Numbered from the stretch's first letter, positions 34,082 through 46,189 are shown. The stretch: 64,000 bases of DNA from Terfezia claveryi (GCA_015179025.1 WHUX01000204.1:1-64000), one strand, 5' to 3'. Translations and numbers: made by a program. The notes: generated from the sequence alone by a model not told the origin.

Positions 34082-34400
34082 CTAAAACATCTCGTGGCAG
34101 TGCGAGGTCTGCTTACGGCTTCCGGAACTCAGAAAAACTCTAGGCTGGTTAGCAGCTGAGCAGCCCGATAGATCTATGAGCCGGGGTCTACGTATATGGA
34201 AATCCCAATGAGGCAGGTGTTGGGCGGATTTTTCTACTCTTAATGTTTCGTGTGTATTTCCCACAAAACTAGTGATCTCCGGATTAGGTAGGTATTGAGC
34301 GAATTTTATACTGTAGTACCAAAGAACTATGGAACTCCATGATGAGCCACCCGAAAACCCGGGTGGATTCAGAGCGCACCCCATCCTATAATTCGGGTTT
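34082..34400 (-). repeat. LINE 3' end fragment with conserved hairpin
   Basis: The stretch around 34330-34380 has the same 3'-tail signature as the LINEs at 47.2 and 49.0 kb, including the stem CCACCCG ... CGGGTGG (34348-34367) and GATTCAGA. No RT or RNase H coding remains beside it. Confidence 0.6.
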
Positions 34401-34559
34401 CTTGGCAACCTTTCAAACTCCTGGTGGTCAAGCGAGAGATGATTTTGTGCATCAAAGAAAAACAGGCCAGTAGCAGTAGTAGATTTGGTACCTCGAAGAG
34501 GAAACAGGTCCTTGCAAATGACTATATATCAGCTTGACCTGTCCTTGCTCAATCTTCAT

Positions 34560-34776
34560 CACAGTCAACATGGACAAGACTGCCAAGAATTGGTAGCCCT
34601 ATTCCACCAGAAATACCCTAGGAAGCCGAAGCCCGTGGAAGCCTGAGGTTGTGCTGTGGTATTGTGTTGTGTTGTGTTCTACTATGCCGTGTCATTTCAT
34701 TATGTCATGTCGTTTCATTGCTGTTTTGTTGCGTCACCATTCTTATCGCTGGAGCTCTATCCTAAAGGGGGGATAG
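34560..34776 (+). pseudogene. Chromovirus pol C-terminus and 3' UTR remnant
   Basis: The short frame ending at 34646 (GQDCQELVALFHQKYP ... VEA, stop TGA) is the C-terminal helix of a chromodomain, like LVTLFHQRYP in TE1. About 120 bp of T/G-rich 3' UTR follow, then the purine tract AAAGGGGGGATAG directly before an LTR. The element runs on the + strand and is related to TE1 but distinct. Confidence 0.75.
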
Positions 34777-35120
34777 TGTCACAACCATACGTTCGTCCTT
34801 GCTTTTGACACTCGAGCAACCCTGTTCGAGTGCCGTTGTTGTTGTTGTTATCTCGTTGCCCTCGTTGCCAGACACTAGGGTGTCGGCCTTGGCCTTCGGG
34901 GGCCACCTTGTATATATATCTTCGACTGCCCGCACTCTTGTTGGATCTCTATCCAACGTCTTGTACATCTAATACAAGACCTTGTTCTCCTCTCCAAGGG
35001 CCACTCCCCAGTGACCCCTGCCAATCGAGACCTCTTGCCATATATACCTTGCCCCCTCGTTCCTGTCCGTAGCCCTACCCATACCCCTTGGCCGCCGTGC
35101 TCCCCTGACGCCTCGTCACA
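34777..35120 (+). repeat. 3' LTR of a TE1-related chromovirus
   Basis: 344-bp LTR from TGTCACAACC to CTCGTCACA with TG...CA ends. It contains a TATATATAT box and the block TTGGATCTCTATCCAACGTC, which matches the TE1 LTR on the opposite strand. Only this end of the element is present. Confidence 0.8.
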
Positions 35121-36028
35121 ATGGCGACAGTTTGAGATGGGGAAGTGACCAGGATGAGAGGAGCGTTGGAGGTGGCGAGAGAAGAGGAGCAAGTACTGAT
35201 CATGTTCGACTTGCAGGCTACGATCATGGCGGTCACAGCAGCAGGAGAAACCGGAGAAGCGAGGACAACGGACCTTAAGTGGGTGGTAGAAGAGATCGGA
35301 TGAAGGCAGGACCTGTTAGGAGAAGATACGGTCCAGCTCGGATGGGTAAAGGCACATGTCGGAATTTACGGCAATGAGCAAGCAGATTGACTGGCTAAGC
35401 AGGAGGCAGCAGAGGAAGTGAAGGGGGTGATTACAGAGGGGGGGGTGCGCCAGCCGTAGAATAAGAAAAGGTAGGCATACCGAAAGCTCAAGAGCACGGG
35501 GATGGGTAGGGTGTTAAAATGGAACCGGAAGGCGCAGGTCAATTACACACACTGCAGGACCGAGAAGGGCAAACTGCAGGTGTGGAGGCAGGTGTTGGAC
35601 CCGATGGCTGACCCAGAGTGCAGGTATTGTGGGGAAGAACCAGAGACCGGAAAACAAGTCGCTTTGTGCTGTGCAGAAGGGGAATGGCTGGGCAGGCGGT
35701 GGAGCACATGGGAGCAAGCGGATGAAAGAGAGCGGTGGCTGCGGAAGGTAAAAGACCGAGATAAGGATGAAGAAGTCACCGTGGACCTGGTAGAGACTTT
35801 CTTCACAACCTAGATCTGCGGTGAGGTAAAAGATATCGGAGTTTGGTATGGCGGTGGAAGTGGATACTTTGGACAGCTTTCTTTTGTTATTTCCTAGGCT
35901 TGGGAGGACGGATATTTCTGGCTTCAAGTACCAAAAGCATAGGTTGACCTTTAAAGGAGAGACTTCGGAACCCCGTCATGACCTTAGGTCGATCGCGGGT
36001 ATAGACTTAAAAAAAAATTAAAAAAATA
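35121..36028 (+). mobile_element. LINE 3' fragment (RNase H and CCHC), second family
   Basis: A 5'-truncated Tad-like LINE. The RNase H C-terminus has LGWVKAHVGIYGNEQAD (about 35335-35390) interrupted by TGA stops. A cysteine motif CRYCGEEPETGKQVALCC (about 35610-35670) comes next, in the intact frame 35502-35813. A 3' UTR leads to an A-rich tail at 36009-36028. It differs in sequence from the LINE at 37-39 kb. 36029-36530 carries no gene. Confidence 0.75.
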
Positions 36029-36530
36029 AAGTCTGTAGAGTTTACTAGTTATTTTCACTATGCAACGCTGCTTTTGCCATACAAATTCGTATGAGGAAAA
36101 AAGTTCATCGAAGCCCAGCTATATATTTCTATTTACATCAACGTGCTGACACCACAAATAGAGTCTATTGAATGGCCTTGAATGGCCTTGTTAAATTAAC
36201 TCCTCCTAGCTGAAAAGCTCTCACAAAAAACACCAAAAGTTCAAAGTTCTGTTGTGCGCAGGAGACAGCAGAAGAAGAAGAAGGGTGAAAGTGGCGCGTG
36301 GCAGAATACTTAAATATCTGCTGTGCTGAGCCTTGGAACACCCTCAATTTAGCACACCCTAGTACTCTAAGGTCCCCACTAACACACAACCCTGTCGCCA
36401 AGGGAGACTAGTAAGTGCATATAGAAGGGACCACAACTAATGTTTCGTCCCTTTCCTCCATCTCCGTTACAACTACGAGCGAGGACGAAAGGTTTCCGAC
36501 ACCAGCGACTATTCACATTTAACGGTAGGT

Positions 36531-36830
36531 TTGTGTGTTGGCCTGAATGCAAGTGAGGTACTTATTGATCCGTCGGTAGAATACCACAATCAACTTTCCG
36601 TATTGGCGTCGAACCTAAAGAATCACACTCTTTGTGGATATTCCGATGCATCGTTTGCTCACAACGTCGATAAACATTCGACATGTGGGTATATTTTCTT
36701 CTGGTTGGGCGGCCCTATCTCTTGGAGGTCCAAAAAGCAATCGATGGTCGTCTATCTTCTACCGAAGCCGAATACGTTGCCGCAACCGAAGCACAGTGGG
36801 TCTTCTCTTTCCTGCAAGGCATCAACTAAA
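36531..36830 (+). pseudogene. Ty1/copia RNase H remnant
   Basis: The sequence LCGYSDASFAHN, STCGYIFFW and GPISWRSKKQS is the RNase H end of a copia-type polyprotein. The next block appears one frame over (TEAEYVAATEA-like), so a one-base shift lies near 36755. No LTR was found next to it. Confidence 0.75.
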
Positions 36831-36887
36831 AACACCGAGCCAAAGAAGCCAAACACCAATACCAAGTATAAGTTCCCATATTCTAAG

Positions 36888-37159
36888 ATGACTGTGCAAG
36901 ACACAGAGGAGAGATTAGGTTTCATGATGCAAACATTTGAATCTGAAGCGGTTGCCGTTAAGGACATGTTGGGGAAATTTAAAGATGACACGTTGGAGAC
37001 CGGTTCCGGTAATTTGAAGACAAAGGAAAAGGTTTATGACCGGATCATGGAATATCTTGAAGCCGAAGGTTATCCTACGGAGGCAGAGGAGGACTTCAAA
37101 GAAGCGAACATCAACGATTTGGTTTACGGAATTATCAGTCCTATTATCGCCGATTTCAG
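36888..37159 (+). pseudogene. PD-(D/E)XK-like gene, 5' third
   Basis: ATG at 36888 (MTVQDTEERL) opens 90 codons of a helical, charged domain ending ...IISPIIADF at a LINE insertion. The final 12 bases CGCCGATTTCAG recur at 48938-48949 on the other strand, exactly where the rest of the gene resumes after a LINE tail. This is therefore the start of the gene whose later parts lie at 48765-48937 and 46897-47215 on the minus strand. The three parts join in frame except for one 1-base indel. I know this protein type only as an uncharacterised fungal family. Confidence 0.65.
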
Positions 37160-39103
37160 GCCACAGTACACGACTGACATCCGCCATTACCATGCCCCAA
37201 ATAATGGTACACATATTCAGCTATGTTGATGACATTAACCCTTTAATCATCTCCAATCGTACGAACCAGGGACACAACAAGGTGGTCGAGATAGTCAACA
37301 GCGCTCTGGACAGCGCGGCAGGGGGGGACGAACTCACATGGGACCCAGAGAAAGAGAGCCGCGTCGACTTCCACAAGAAGGCCATCTCCTCATGCACCAC
37401 ACTCGGCATCCACGTCAGAAGTAACCTATCCTGGGATGAACACATCAAACGCCGCACCAGGAAGGCGGCCCAGTTACTTCACGTCCTCACACGCCTAGGC
37501 AACTCGAATGGCGGTATGAGCCCCCTCGTACTGAGATCGTTATACACCGGCGCAGTCAGACCAATCTTCACTGGGGAGCGGAACTCTTTAACAGACCGGG
37601 AATATCGAACAAATGCGAACCGATGAGGAGATTGGAATACAAGGCGCTGAGGAAGATAACCGGTGGTTACCACGGCAGCAGCCATCAGAAATTGGGCTGG
37701 ATAGCCAATATAGAGCCCCTCCAGGATAAATTAAACGATATATCAAGCTCATGGGCAGCGAGAGCTCTCCGCACCGGGGATACCGAGATTCGAGACTTCC
37801 TAATGTCAGAACCAGCCCCCGGCCACGCAACCTGGCATGACGGCTCCTACCCGGACCCCCCCCATGACTCCGCAATAACAGAAGCATTCTATAAGACAGC
37901 AGGAAATGACCCAAGCGAATTGTCATATGGTAACAGGGACGACACGAGAGTCTTTGCCATTAACCATGAGATCATAATGGACCCCAAGTCAGAGGAATCT
38001 AAGGCTCGCGGGTACTGGTTCGGGGCATTAGGCCGCATTTTAGACGAGGGATGGCGTGTCTGCTACACTGATGGGACAGGACGATCAGAGGGGGTAGCGT
38101 CAGCCACACATTCAACCGACCGCAGAGGGAACCCAACAAACACCTACGGCACATATTTAGGGGACCTAGCCACAGTAGCGGACGGCGAACTAGGAGCGAT
38201 GAACCTCGCCCTCACTACGGAAAATTCGGAGATGATCGCTATATTATCAGATTCACAAGCAGCCATCCAAGCGGTCATCAACATGAGCAGAGGCGCCCCA
38301 CCCAGATCAGGTATAGAGGCACAGATTAAGGCGGTAACGGTCGAAACAAGTGATACCAAAGACGTCAGAATTTCCTGGGTGAGAGGACATATCGGCATCG
38401 AAGGTAATGAGAAAGCCGACCACCATGCCGCGTTCGAGTCAATTTTAGGCCATCTCAGAGGCACGCCCCGCACAGTCACTGAGGGCGGCCTGCGCGCGTT
38501 CTCTAAAGCCATTCGGAAGGAAGCAAGGGTAAGAGAGGGGTACGGTAGGCGAGGGGTGTCAGACTGGAACAGACAAGCCTTCTCTGCGTTCACCTGGATG
38601 CGTACCGATCGGGGGCCCCAGAAGAGCTGGCTACATCACATCGGCAAAGCGGAGACTCCCGAGTGCGCCTGCGGCCACCCAAGGGAAGACGGTCAGCACA
38701 TCACCTTCGAATGCCCCCGCCTGGCTCGAGAACGAACACTCCTACTAGACGACAGGAACAACTGGGAGGCATTAGACAAGCCGGTATGGAGGAAGGAGGG
38801 TGATGAGACATACGAGGCCACGGAGGCCTTTTTCGATGAGGTATACAGCCTACTCAGGTAGAGTATGGACGGCTTGAGCGAGCGAGTGGAGAGAGAGAGG
38901 AGACGATGTGATGCGGTAGGGGGGGGGGGGGGGTAGCGGCGGAGCGTGTCAAAGTTGGGAAGCTTCTTTTCGGGGGGTATGATAACCGGAGGCCCCAGTC
39001 AGGGCCCTCGAGCCCATCTGGCACTGCTAGTTAATGACAGCACGGGGGCCTCCCTCACGAGTCTCTTTTGTATAAATTTGTATTTAGCACCTTGCGATGG
39101 ACC
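37160..39103 (+). mobile_element. LINE1: 5'-truncated Tad-like LINE, 3' end displaced
   Basis: It begins inside the RT just before the YVDD motif (FSYVDDIN, about 37215) and continues into the RNase H region. It lacks its own poly(A): homology to the 3' UTR of LINE2 stops at GCGATGGACCT (39103). The missing tail, hairpin and A-rich end are at 48950-49065 in reverse orientation. The upstream target duplication CGCCGATTTCAG is at 37148-37159 and its partner is at 48938-48949. A run of 15 G lies near 38920. Confidence 0.85.
37623..38861 (+). pseudogene. LINE1 ORF2 C-terminus: RNase H and CCHC domain
   Basis: An undamaged 412-codon frame. RNase H shows CYTDGTG (first Asp), VADGELGAM (Glu), ILSDSQAAI (second Asp) and WVRGHIGIEGNEKAD (last Asp). 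A zinc motif CACGHPREDGQHITFEC follows. RNase H would remove RNA from the RNA/DNA hybrid during target-primed reverse transcription. The element is dead because the RT is truncated; the frame at 37036-37626 carries only the RT end. Confidence 0.85.
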
Positions 39104-39107
39104 TATC

Positions 39108-41881
39108 ATGGCTACCTCGAGGGAACCAGGTACGACGCAGCTGGAAACACAGCAACAAGAGTTTGCTATAATCTCCACGCTGCTGCATGTCCTCTCCGAC
39201 CCTGCCCTGTTCAACCCTCCCGGCTTCAAACGGCCCCCATTCAGGCATCCGATTGCGACAGAGAAGATCGTGACCACGAGTGACGATGACAAGCACAAGC
39301 AGCTTAAATCTCTTCGCGGACTCTCCTTTGCGCTTGTTCGCAACCACGAAATATTTGCTTTGGTGTCCAAGGTCCTCCCGTCTGGCATCCTGGGTTTTCT
39401 TTCTGTCACTGGGCCTAGTTGGGAGTGGCCTTCGGATTCCCATACTCTTCACATTGCGCAGAACTCGCAGTTTGGGTAAGATTTCATTTTGCGTTTACAC
39501 TTTACACCGCAGCACTGCTCTGTATTTTATAGTTGTTCATATCAATGACCTGTCTTGCTTCGTTCGATTTCTAGTGACCAAGAGCTCGAGTACGGCATCA
39601 AGAGCATCGATCCCTCCACATGCAACTTTCCGAACGGCATTTTCCGGCACATCTTCGACAACCCTGACACCACTTTAGAGGAACACTTTGGCACCGTCAC
39701 TGGCCTGCTGGGCAAAATGACAGCTGCCAGTAGCCAGGACCGTGCAAGCGCCGCCGCCGATGTCTTGCTCAATTATCTCACGGCACAATGCAGCCGCAAA
39801 GTCAAGCGGCGATTCACGCGCATCTCAACGGATCCAAAGCAGCAGCACTGGCTGGACATCCTCCAAGGCGTTGGGCGGTCATGTTTCAGCAACATTGACT
39901 TCTCTTCACGAATATCCGCTAGTGGCTTTATTGGTAGTAAGGATGGGGCATGGCTAGAGCTGGCTCATATGACTTCACGGGAGAAGGCATGGTTCCTTAC
40001 AGATGCGGAGTGGCTGGGAGCAAAGTATGATGTGGCAGACTCGGCAGCAGTGGGGTACCATTGAACGACGCTGTGAAGTATTTGCGCCAATTTATTGCAA
40101 GGTGTAGCGGGGATCCGCACGGGGAAGGGGGTCCACAACTTAGTAGTGACCTAGAACAATTCCCTGGCAGTCTTTCAACGGCCGCCAGGCAGGCGGAACT
40201 CGAGGAAGCATATTACCAGTTCCACCTCTACGCAACGCACCTCATTGGACTATTTGGCCACCACCTTGGCCAGGTTGTCAAGAGCCTGTTTCCCCAGCGC
40301 AAGCGTGGCCGACGTGAGGTTCTTCCCCCGAAGGAGGAAAACTTTGAGAAGTTTTGTTTCCACTGTAACGCTCTTCTGCGGATATCAAATCGAGTTTATG
40401 AATTGGCCTGGCGCTCTCCATTCTGGAAGCGCCTGCTCATCTTTGCTGATGAGGGCGTTCGCGCCACAAAGAAGGGTATGGAATCCATCGTCCCCACCGC
40501 TAACAGGTCACCCCCTTCCTCACCCTCCAAGCTTGTAGTCTCAAAGACCAGGAGTGGCGAATCGCCGCCAACGTCACCAGCAACTGACCATCACAAGCAA
40601 GGCGTCCGCTCAATATCTGACAAGTCCACATCTTCCAATTCCAGCACAGGTTCAATTGAGTCGCCTACCTTGAAAAACTCTGCCTTGAGTCATAACGGAA
40701 TTGACGCGCATGACTGTCCGGATGACGATGGCATGGATGCAAAGGAAGTCCTCGAAAGCAACATCTCCTATGACGAAGAGTCGGAGGAAGAGGAGGAGGA
40801 GGAGCCAGAGGCAGACGATCCCATGGGTAATCCAGTGTTGGCCCGGGATGCAGTCGAAGCGCGCGAACTATCCCCCAGCCCTCCACCTAAAGTCAACCTT
40901 CCGTCCTCCATCAGCCTCCGCAATCCCCCCTTTTCGAACGGCGAGGACGCGCAAAACATCATCTTGTGGCTCCGCCTCGTCACATTCCACATCCAGACCG
41001 TCACGAGATGGGAGAGCGCCGCAGTCGAGGCCATCCAGAGCCGGAGGCAACCCGTTATTCCACTCCAGCTCAAGGTTGTCACAACACCCGTTGTCGACCG
41101 CAACCAATTCACCCACAACCCACAAACCTGGCGCAGTTATCTCGCCAAACTCATATCGTCCCCAAATTCAGCCGCCACTATAGATCGCTACCTCACATCC
41201 GCCGGCAGGGCCAAAATCGAGGGCCCCTTTGTCGGTCAAGAACACTGCGAAGCCACCCTCGGCGGTCTCCTATGGCACGCCCAGCAAACCCCCCTTGGCC
41301 AACAACCCCTCTCCTCAGGTCCCCGCGGGGCCACACTCTCCCCTATCCTCAAAGAACTCCGGCACATGGACCCCCACGTAAACCTAATCGGCACCAGCAA
41401 ACGCTGCTGCCACGTGTGCGAAACCCTCCTCTGCCTCATCGCCACCTCCGCCACCGCAACCCAACCCGCGCTGAAACTCCGCATCCTCGACACCCACGGC
41501 TCTCTCTACCCCTGCCTCATCCCACCGTCCATCCCCGCTCACGCCCGCGACGCCTGCGTCGACCACTATAGAAAGCAACTGGTATACTTCCTGAACAGAC
41601 TTGGCGAGTGGGATGTGTCGGAGCAAGAGAAGAAACGTAAACAGGAGGAGTCGCAGCAGCAGCAGCAAGAGGGGCGGGCTGGGGACGGTGGCGGAGGGGG
41701 AAAGCCGAAGTCACTAGATTCGAAGGCGCCGTCGAGTAGTACTAGTAGGAAGAATACGTCGGGGACGAGCGCGAGAAGGAGGAAGAGCGCGGGGAGCGCG
41801 ACTATTGGTGTCGGGGGGAGAGAGGGGGTGTGTATGCTACGTAGGAAGAGGGGGGATGGAGGGGAGCATATTTTGTTTTAA
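39108..41881 (+). CDS. OTT_1508-type deaminase-like protein
   Basis: Exon 1 runs 39108-39475, intron 39476-39574 (GTAAG...CTAG), then coding continues to TAA 41881, about 890 codons. Near the C-terminus GQEHCEATLGG (His-Cys-Glu, 41243-41251) and, about 50 residues later, SKRCCHVCETL (Cys-x2-Cys, 41407-41418) give the H-x-E/Cx2C zinc site of the deaminase fold. The spacing and the S-K-x-C-C-x-x-C form recall the OTT_1508 family found in fungi and bacteria. The N-terminal 500 residues are helical with an acidic Glu run (40785-40810), and the tail is basic and low-complexity. One base appears to be missing in the G-run at 40052-40055, because the frame changes from ...ADSAAVGY to ...PLNDAVKYL there. 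The start codon lies 5 bp after a LINE-derived breakpoint. Confidence 0.62.
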
Positions 41882-42516
41882 AGCAAGGCATGCTCACTGC
41901 ACGATCACCACACCACGTATGTGGGTCGATCGGTATATTGCTCCCACCCAATTGAACAATTACTGTATATGTCGCACCCACCGTGACTTTTCTTCCTTCC
42001 TGGGCTCGTCGAGGGGGGTTTCTTTTTTCTTTTTTCCTTCGTGCACGGTTTTCTTGCATTGTCCTTAAGAACATGCGATGCAGTGGACGTGTGTTGCTTG
42101 GGCCGCTTCCTCGGGTGTTGGTTTGTTTTCTTGCTTTGTTGCTTTTGCTTGTTGCTTGTTGCTTGACTTGGTTGGAAGGGTTGTATTCATTACATCACGA
42201 AGCGAAGTCCGTAAAATAACATAACTCCCCCCTGCCGTTGCGCACGTAATTAGCAGTCCCGTTCACACATCCACAAGCCCCCATATCACACATTCTCGAG
42301 CCCCCGATCACACAACCCCGAGCCCCCGCGTATATAGCTTCCATAGCTCCCATACCTTCCACATACAGCCTCCCAGGCTCTACAAGCCCGCTCGCCTCCG
42401 CCTCCGACGCTGTCTCCAACCCCGCCGCCCCCGCTACCCCCGCCGCTCCCTACTGCCACCTCCACTGCCACCCCTAATGGCCGAGGTATCCCCAAGTTCT
42501 TTCTCTGTTATTTGCA
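41882..42516. other. Deaminase 3' flank without genes
   Basis: It contains T-rich and GCTTGTT repeats (about 42125-42165), C-rich CCGCC(C)CCGCTACCCCC sequence near 42420-42470, and short CACACAT repeats. No coding region is supported. Confidence 0.5.
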
Positions 42517-42842
42517 CTATATAGGCTCGATCCAATGTTCTGGGGCCCTGCAACTGCTTAGTGGAGCAAGGCAGACAGAGGAGTGGGAATTACAGCTATC
42601 GGATAGAGACTGGAGGTATGCAATGACCTGGTGAGTTTCGTAACGAGCAGGCACTGATAGCGTTTCACAACAGGCTTTGAAGCCTTTTTCTCTCGAATCG
42701 AGTTTGCGTTGAGTTCCTTGTGCATACGGTTTCTTTGGAATGTTGGTTTCATCATCCTCGAGAAATCGAAGCAGCTCTTGGTATTGCTTGAGAGTTCTTC
42801 TGGGCTTGCGCTTTGTAAAGTTAAATGCGTCAATGGTATTCA
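42517..42842 (-). pseudogene. Recombinase-like gene, N-terminal fragment (copy C)
   Basis: From ATG 42842 (MNTIDAFNF) the protein carries IPKKPYAQGTQRKLDSREKGF and VIAYLQSLSD, the same pattern as IPKKPYLKATSRKLDQTERKF and YLQSLYDNN of copies A and B. It is therefore a third, diverged member. It has a clear promoter (TATATATAA near 42915-42923 on the minus strand and a GC-rich module upstream). The frame ends at 42517 without further domains. Confidence 0.5.
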
Positions 42843-42909
42843 TTATTGTAGATAGCACAAGCTGAGTATTTTCTGGTTTGATTTGTGAGGGGACGGGAAA
42901 GAAGAAAAG

Positions 42910-43040
42910 TCCCTGGTTTATATATATGTTCCGGGCCCACACGGAGAACTCAATATTCGCGAGAGGCGGCGGGCCCGGGCCCACAGCGAGAACCGTTATT
43001 TTCTCGCGGGTGGCCCAGGCCCATCGGGAGAACACGGGAG
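42910..43040 (-). promoter_or_regulatory. TATA box with upstream GC-rich module
   Basis: On the minus strand, ACATATATATAAACC lies about 75 bp before the copy C start codon. Upstream is a module with GGGCCCGGGCCC and CTCTCGCGAATATTGAG. The same module and TATA arrangement occur inverted at 46190-46345, which supports a functional promoter unit. Confidence 0.55.
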
Positions 43041-43499
43041 CACATAATTACCCAAGTAAGTAAAATTAATATATAGTAGATATAACGTGGAATAAAGCAC
43101 GCGATGGAATACAAAGTGCAAGTAAAGGTAGAAAATGAGATTGGACCTTAAGCAGAAGGGCCGGCAACTTGTATTGTGTTTTCCTTAGGACACTGATGAG
43201 GACAAACTGAAACGAGATTTGTAGGATGATATCGGGTAGTACATTCTCCGGTCCACACAAACTGGAACAGTGAATTTGCCTTCATATTTGAATTTCGTAT
43301 CACACTAAGCAAGTGTTCACAAGTAGGCAAAACTGACCTATTGGTTCACAGGTATATCATCGCCCGTGTTGCATATACAATGACTGCACCAAGAAATAAA
43401 CAAACCCAGAATTCAGGTCTACACCAGCAAAGAAACCAACAATAATAACCTTTTTTTGTAGTCTATACGTCTATGCAGCCTTAGGCTATGAGACGGCCT

Positions 43500-45404
43500 G
43501 GAACCTTTGACGGAACCTTCATTGGGAGCGGTCGACCTCCAGAACTACGTACGCCTGTGTCCCGCCAACGTAATAAAAACTGTGAAAGACCCAACTTACC
43601 AACCCGAGTCTGAACCCGGATCTGAAGCCGCAACTATGACCTTCCGACCTCTCTCAAAATCATATACCTCCACCAGTAGGCAACGTCCCCGAACCTTCAT
43701 TCCCATCTGCCCACCCTGTACATGAAAAGAGACCGGTAACTTAAGAAAAACCACTACCGAGCTGGTAGTTTTCTCTTCTCTCCTAGGTATGCCCTCCCAG
43801 GAGCCAACGTGCTCCAATTATCCCCTGCATTCCTGTTTTCCTCACATCCTGTATAGTGTCTGCCATGGGTCGGTGGCAGGGTATTCCATGCACAACAAAT
43901 GCCCTAGTGTCGACATATTCTCCAACCTCGACCGGCTTTGCTGGCTTTTTGTATTTGGCAGCTGGGGATTTTGCTGCCTTGGGTCCCGTTTGACGTGCAA
44001 CAGGCTGTCTTTTGGTGATGGGAGGTATCACCAGGGCCTCGTCCTTCTCATAGTCTGAGAGGTCTTCATATGGAGAAAACCTCCCTACATCGACCATCTC
44101 CTCATCCTCTTTGACCTTGTTTTTTGCTGGCGGTGTATCGCCTGCTGATGAACTGTCCTTGGCCCTCGCTTTCCCTTTTCCTTTCCCTTCAAACTTCTCC
44201 TTCCTCTCTTTTCCCTGTTTCTTCTCCTTCTTCTGCCTCATTACCTCTTCCAACTTCTTAACTCCTGCTGTCTTCATCTTCCATATCTCGGCTGGATTTG
44301 ACTGAGTTGTAGCATCTGCTATCTCTACTGACACTTGTACTCCCTGATCTGTCATCTCCACCTTTGTCTTCATCATACTCTCCACCTCCGCCTTTCCTTC
44401 TGCCTGTGCCTCTAACTGTAACTTCAACTGAGTTACTGAGGCCTTGGCTTCCTCTAGTTCCAACCGAGCTTTATCACATTCCCCTCTCCAAAACTTGCTC
44501 TCCTGAGCTATTGTCTCCTTCAAACCCTTATAGTACTAACATACTCCTCCAGCTCCTTTATTTGTTGATGCTCAGCACTGCGACTCATCTTTTCTACTTT
44601 CTTTCGAGCCACTGCTAGTAGTGTGTCAACTGGTCTTCCTGTCAAACATCCAGCAAAATTCGCTAAAAAGTGATCAAACTTTTTTAGCTCTGCCTTCATC
44701 AATGGTACCTCCCCTGTTTTTTCATCCCTCCGTAAGGTCTCCTGCTTAAGGAATATCATTACCCTCTCTTCCGAGATCCGTAACTGTTCCTTCAATAAAA
44801 CCTCTTTTCTCTTCATCTCCTCGCTCTCCTCTTCCAACCTATCAACCTCCTCTCTTAGTTTTTCCCGCTCGTTAGTAAATGCTTTGAGCTGTCTGGAAAT
44901 AACTACTACTCCTCTATGCTTCTCATCATCCTCTTCTCCTAAAATCTCCTCTATCACCCTCTGTACGTCTGCTGGCCCAATGAGTCCTAATATTGGTTGC
45001 ACCTCTTATAATAGGAACTCTCCGACTGCTATCCAATCTTCCCTTGTCATTCTTTTCGTCTTCTCTTCTAATTGCTTCCTCTCTTCCTCAAATGTTCTCT
45101 CCTCTTCCTCAGAATCTGTAGATTCCCATACCCTCTCCACCTCTTCATCTTCCCCTCCATCTTCCCCTCCATCCTCTAAACTCTCCGCTATCTCTTCCAA
45201 TTCTCTTCTCATGCCGCTGAAGGAGCACACTTCTTCGAAAAACGTTGGAGTCATTCTTACTTTTGACACTGCCGGTGTACTGGCTGGTGTCAGTAATTGT
45301 GCTGGTTCCAGTGTCTTGTGTGTCGGTAGAGCATTTTGTAGGCTAGGTATTTGGATCTGGCGACCGCCTTTTCCTCTGCCTTTGCTCTTTCCCGACTGTG
45401 GCAT
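43500..45404 (-). pseudogene. LINE ORF1 (gag-like, coiled coil), broken
   Basis: It starts at 45404 (MPQSGKSKGRGKGG, basic). A Glu-rich region follows, then an in-frame TAA at 45006, a long heptad-rich coiled coil (44520-45002), a frameshift at 44520 and a Lys/Glu/Ala-rich part ending RARAKDS. A globular C-terminal part reads MQGIIGARWLLGG. After another shift near 43800 it continues as VVVFLK ... YDFERGRKVIVA to about 43500. Such ORF1 proteins bind LINE RNA and form trimers through the coiled coil. No ORF2 follows. A 5' copy of the same ORF1 lies at 50099-50400. Confidence 0.7.
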
Positions 45405-46189
45405 TATAATAACCTCTTACTGTTGCTATGCGCCGTTTTTACCGTTGGCTTTAGAATCCCTATCACCAAGAGCTAAAGGTTGTCATGTATGAGCCCTTTT
45501 CTGGGAGAAATCTCCCCGGTGAAATTATCAACCTCACCCTCAGGGGAAATCTGTGATTCCGTTCTTGCTCCGTAAAAAATTAGACCGCTGTCCTCCACTC
45601 CTCGAGGGCTGTATAATCCTGTAATCGCTGATGTCGGAAACCCTCTGGTTGTCGAGTTCGACCAAGTGGGCTCGTCCTGCACGGTGTTGTCGTCAACAAT
45701 AATAACCTAAAGCTATTTAAAAAATAAAATAAAAACCATATAATGTGATGGACAGAAAATAAAAAATAAAAAGAAAACATGAAATATAATGTAACGACAA
45801 AAAATAGGGTAAAAAACCAGATCATTGATACTCTGTAGCGAGTCTCTAATAATTACAAAGCTCAATAATTGGCGCTTTTTTCTTCTGCTATTGCATTAGG
45901 TATATCTCGAGTTATTATTTTATTTTTTATTTTTTGCCTGTCGCATTCTACGTTCTTTTTTGGTTAATAGTTGGGGTTTGTTTTGCTACTATGGTGATAA
46001 TTTTACTTGTTTGTCACTAGTTGCGGTGAATGTTTTGTATCCAGTTTTGTATACAGCGTAGATCGAACATTTGCTGTTTGCAATGGCGAATTAGCATAGG
46101 ATTGGTGAATGGGAACAGGGTATTAGTGTAATTAGTGTATGGTGTGAGCTCACCCGACAGCCACATCATCGAAAATATCAATATACTAT
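45405..46189. other. LINE leader and AT-rich spacer
   Basis: 45405-45690 reads as the 5' UTR of the LINE on the minus strand. 45710-46180 is AT-rich with A- and T-runs and no coding signal. Confidence 0.4.

Noticed and set aside
36531..37229. A single 232-codon gene
   Set aside because: It is a chance fusion of a copia RNase H remnant, the 5' third of the PD-(D/E)XK-like gene and the first bases of a LINE, as shown by the motif change and the target duplication at 37148-37159.
40665..41714. Several long frames antisense or shifted within the deaminase gene
   Set aside because: They are shadows of the GC-rich main frame, which has the recognisable zinc-site motifs and continuous composition.
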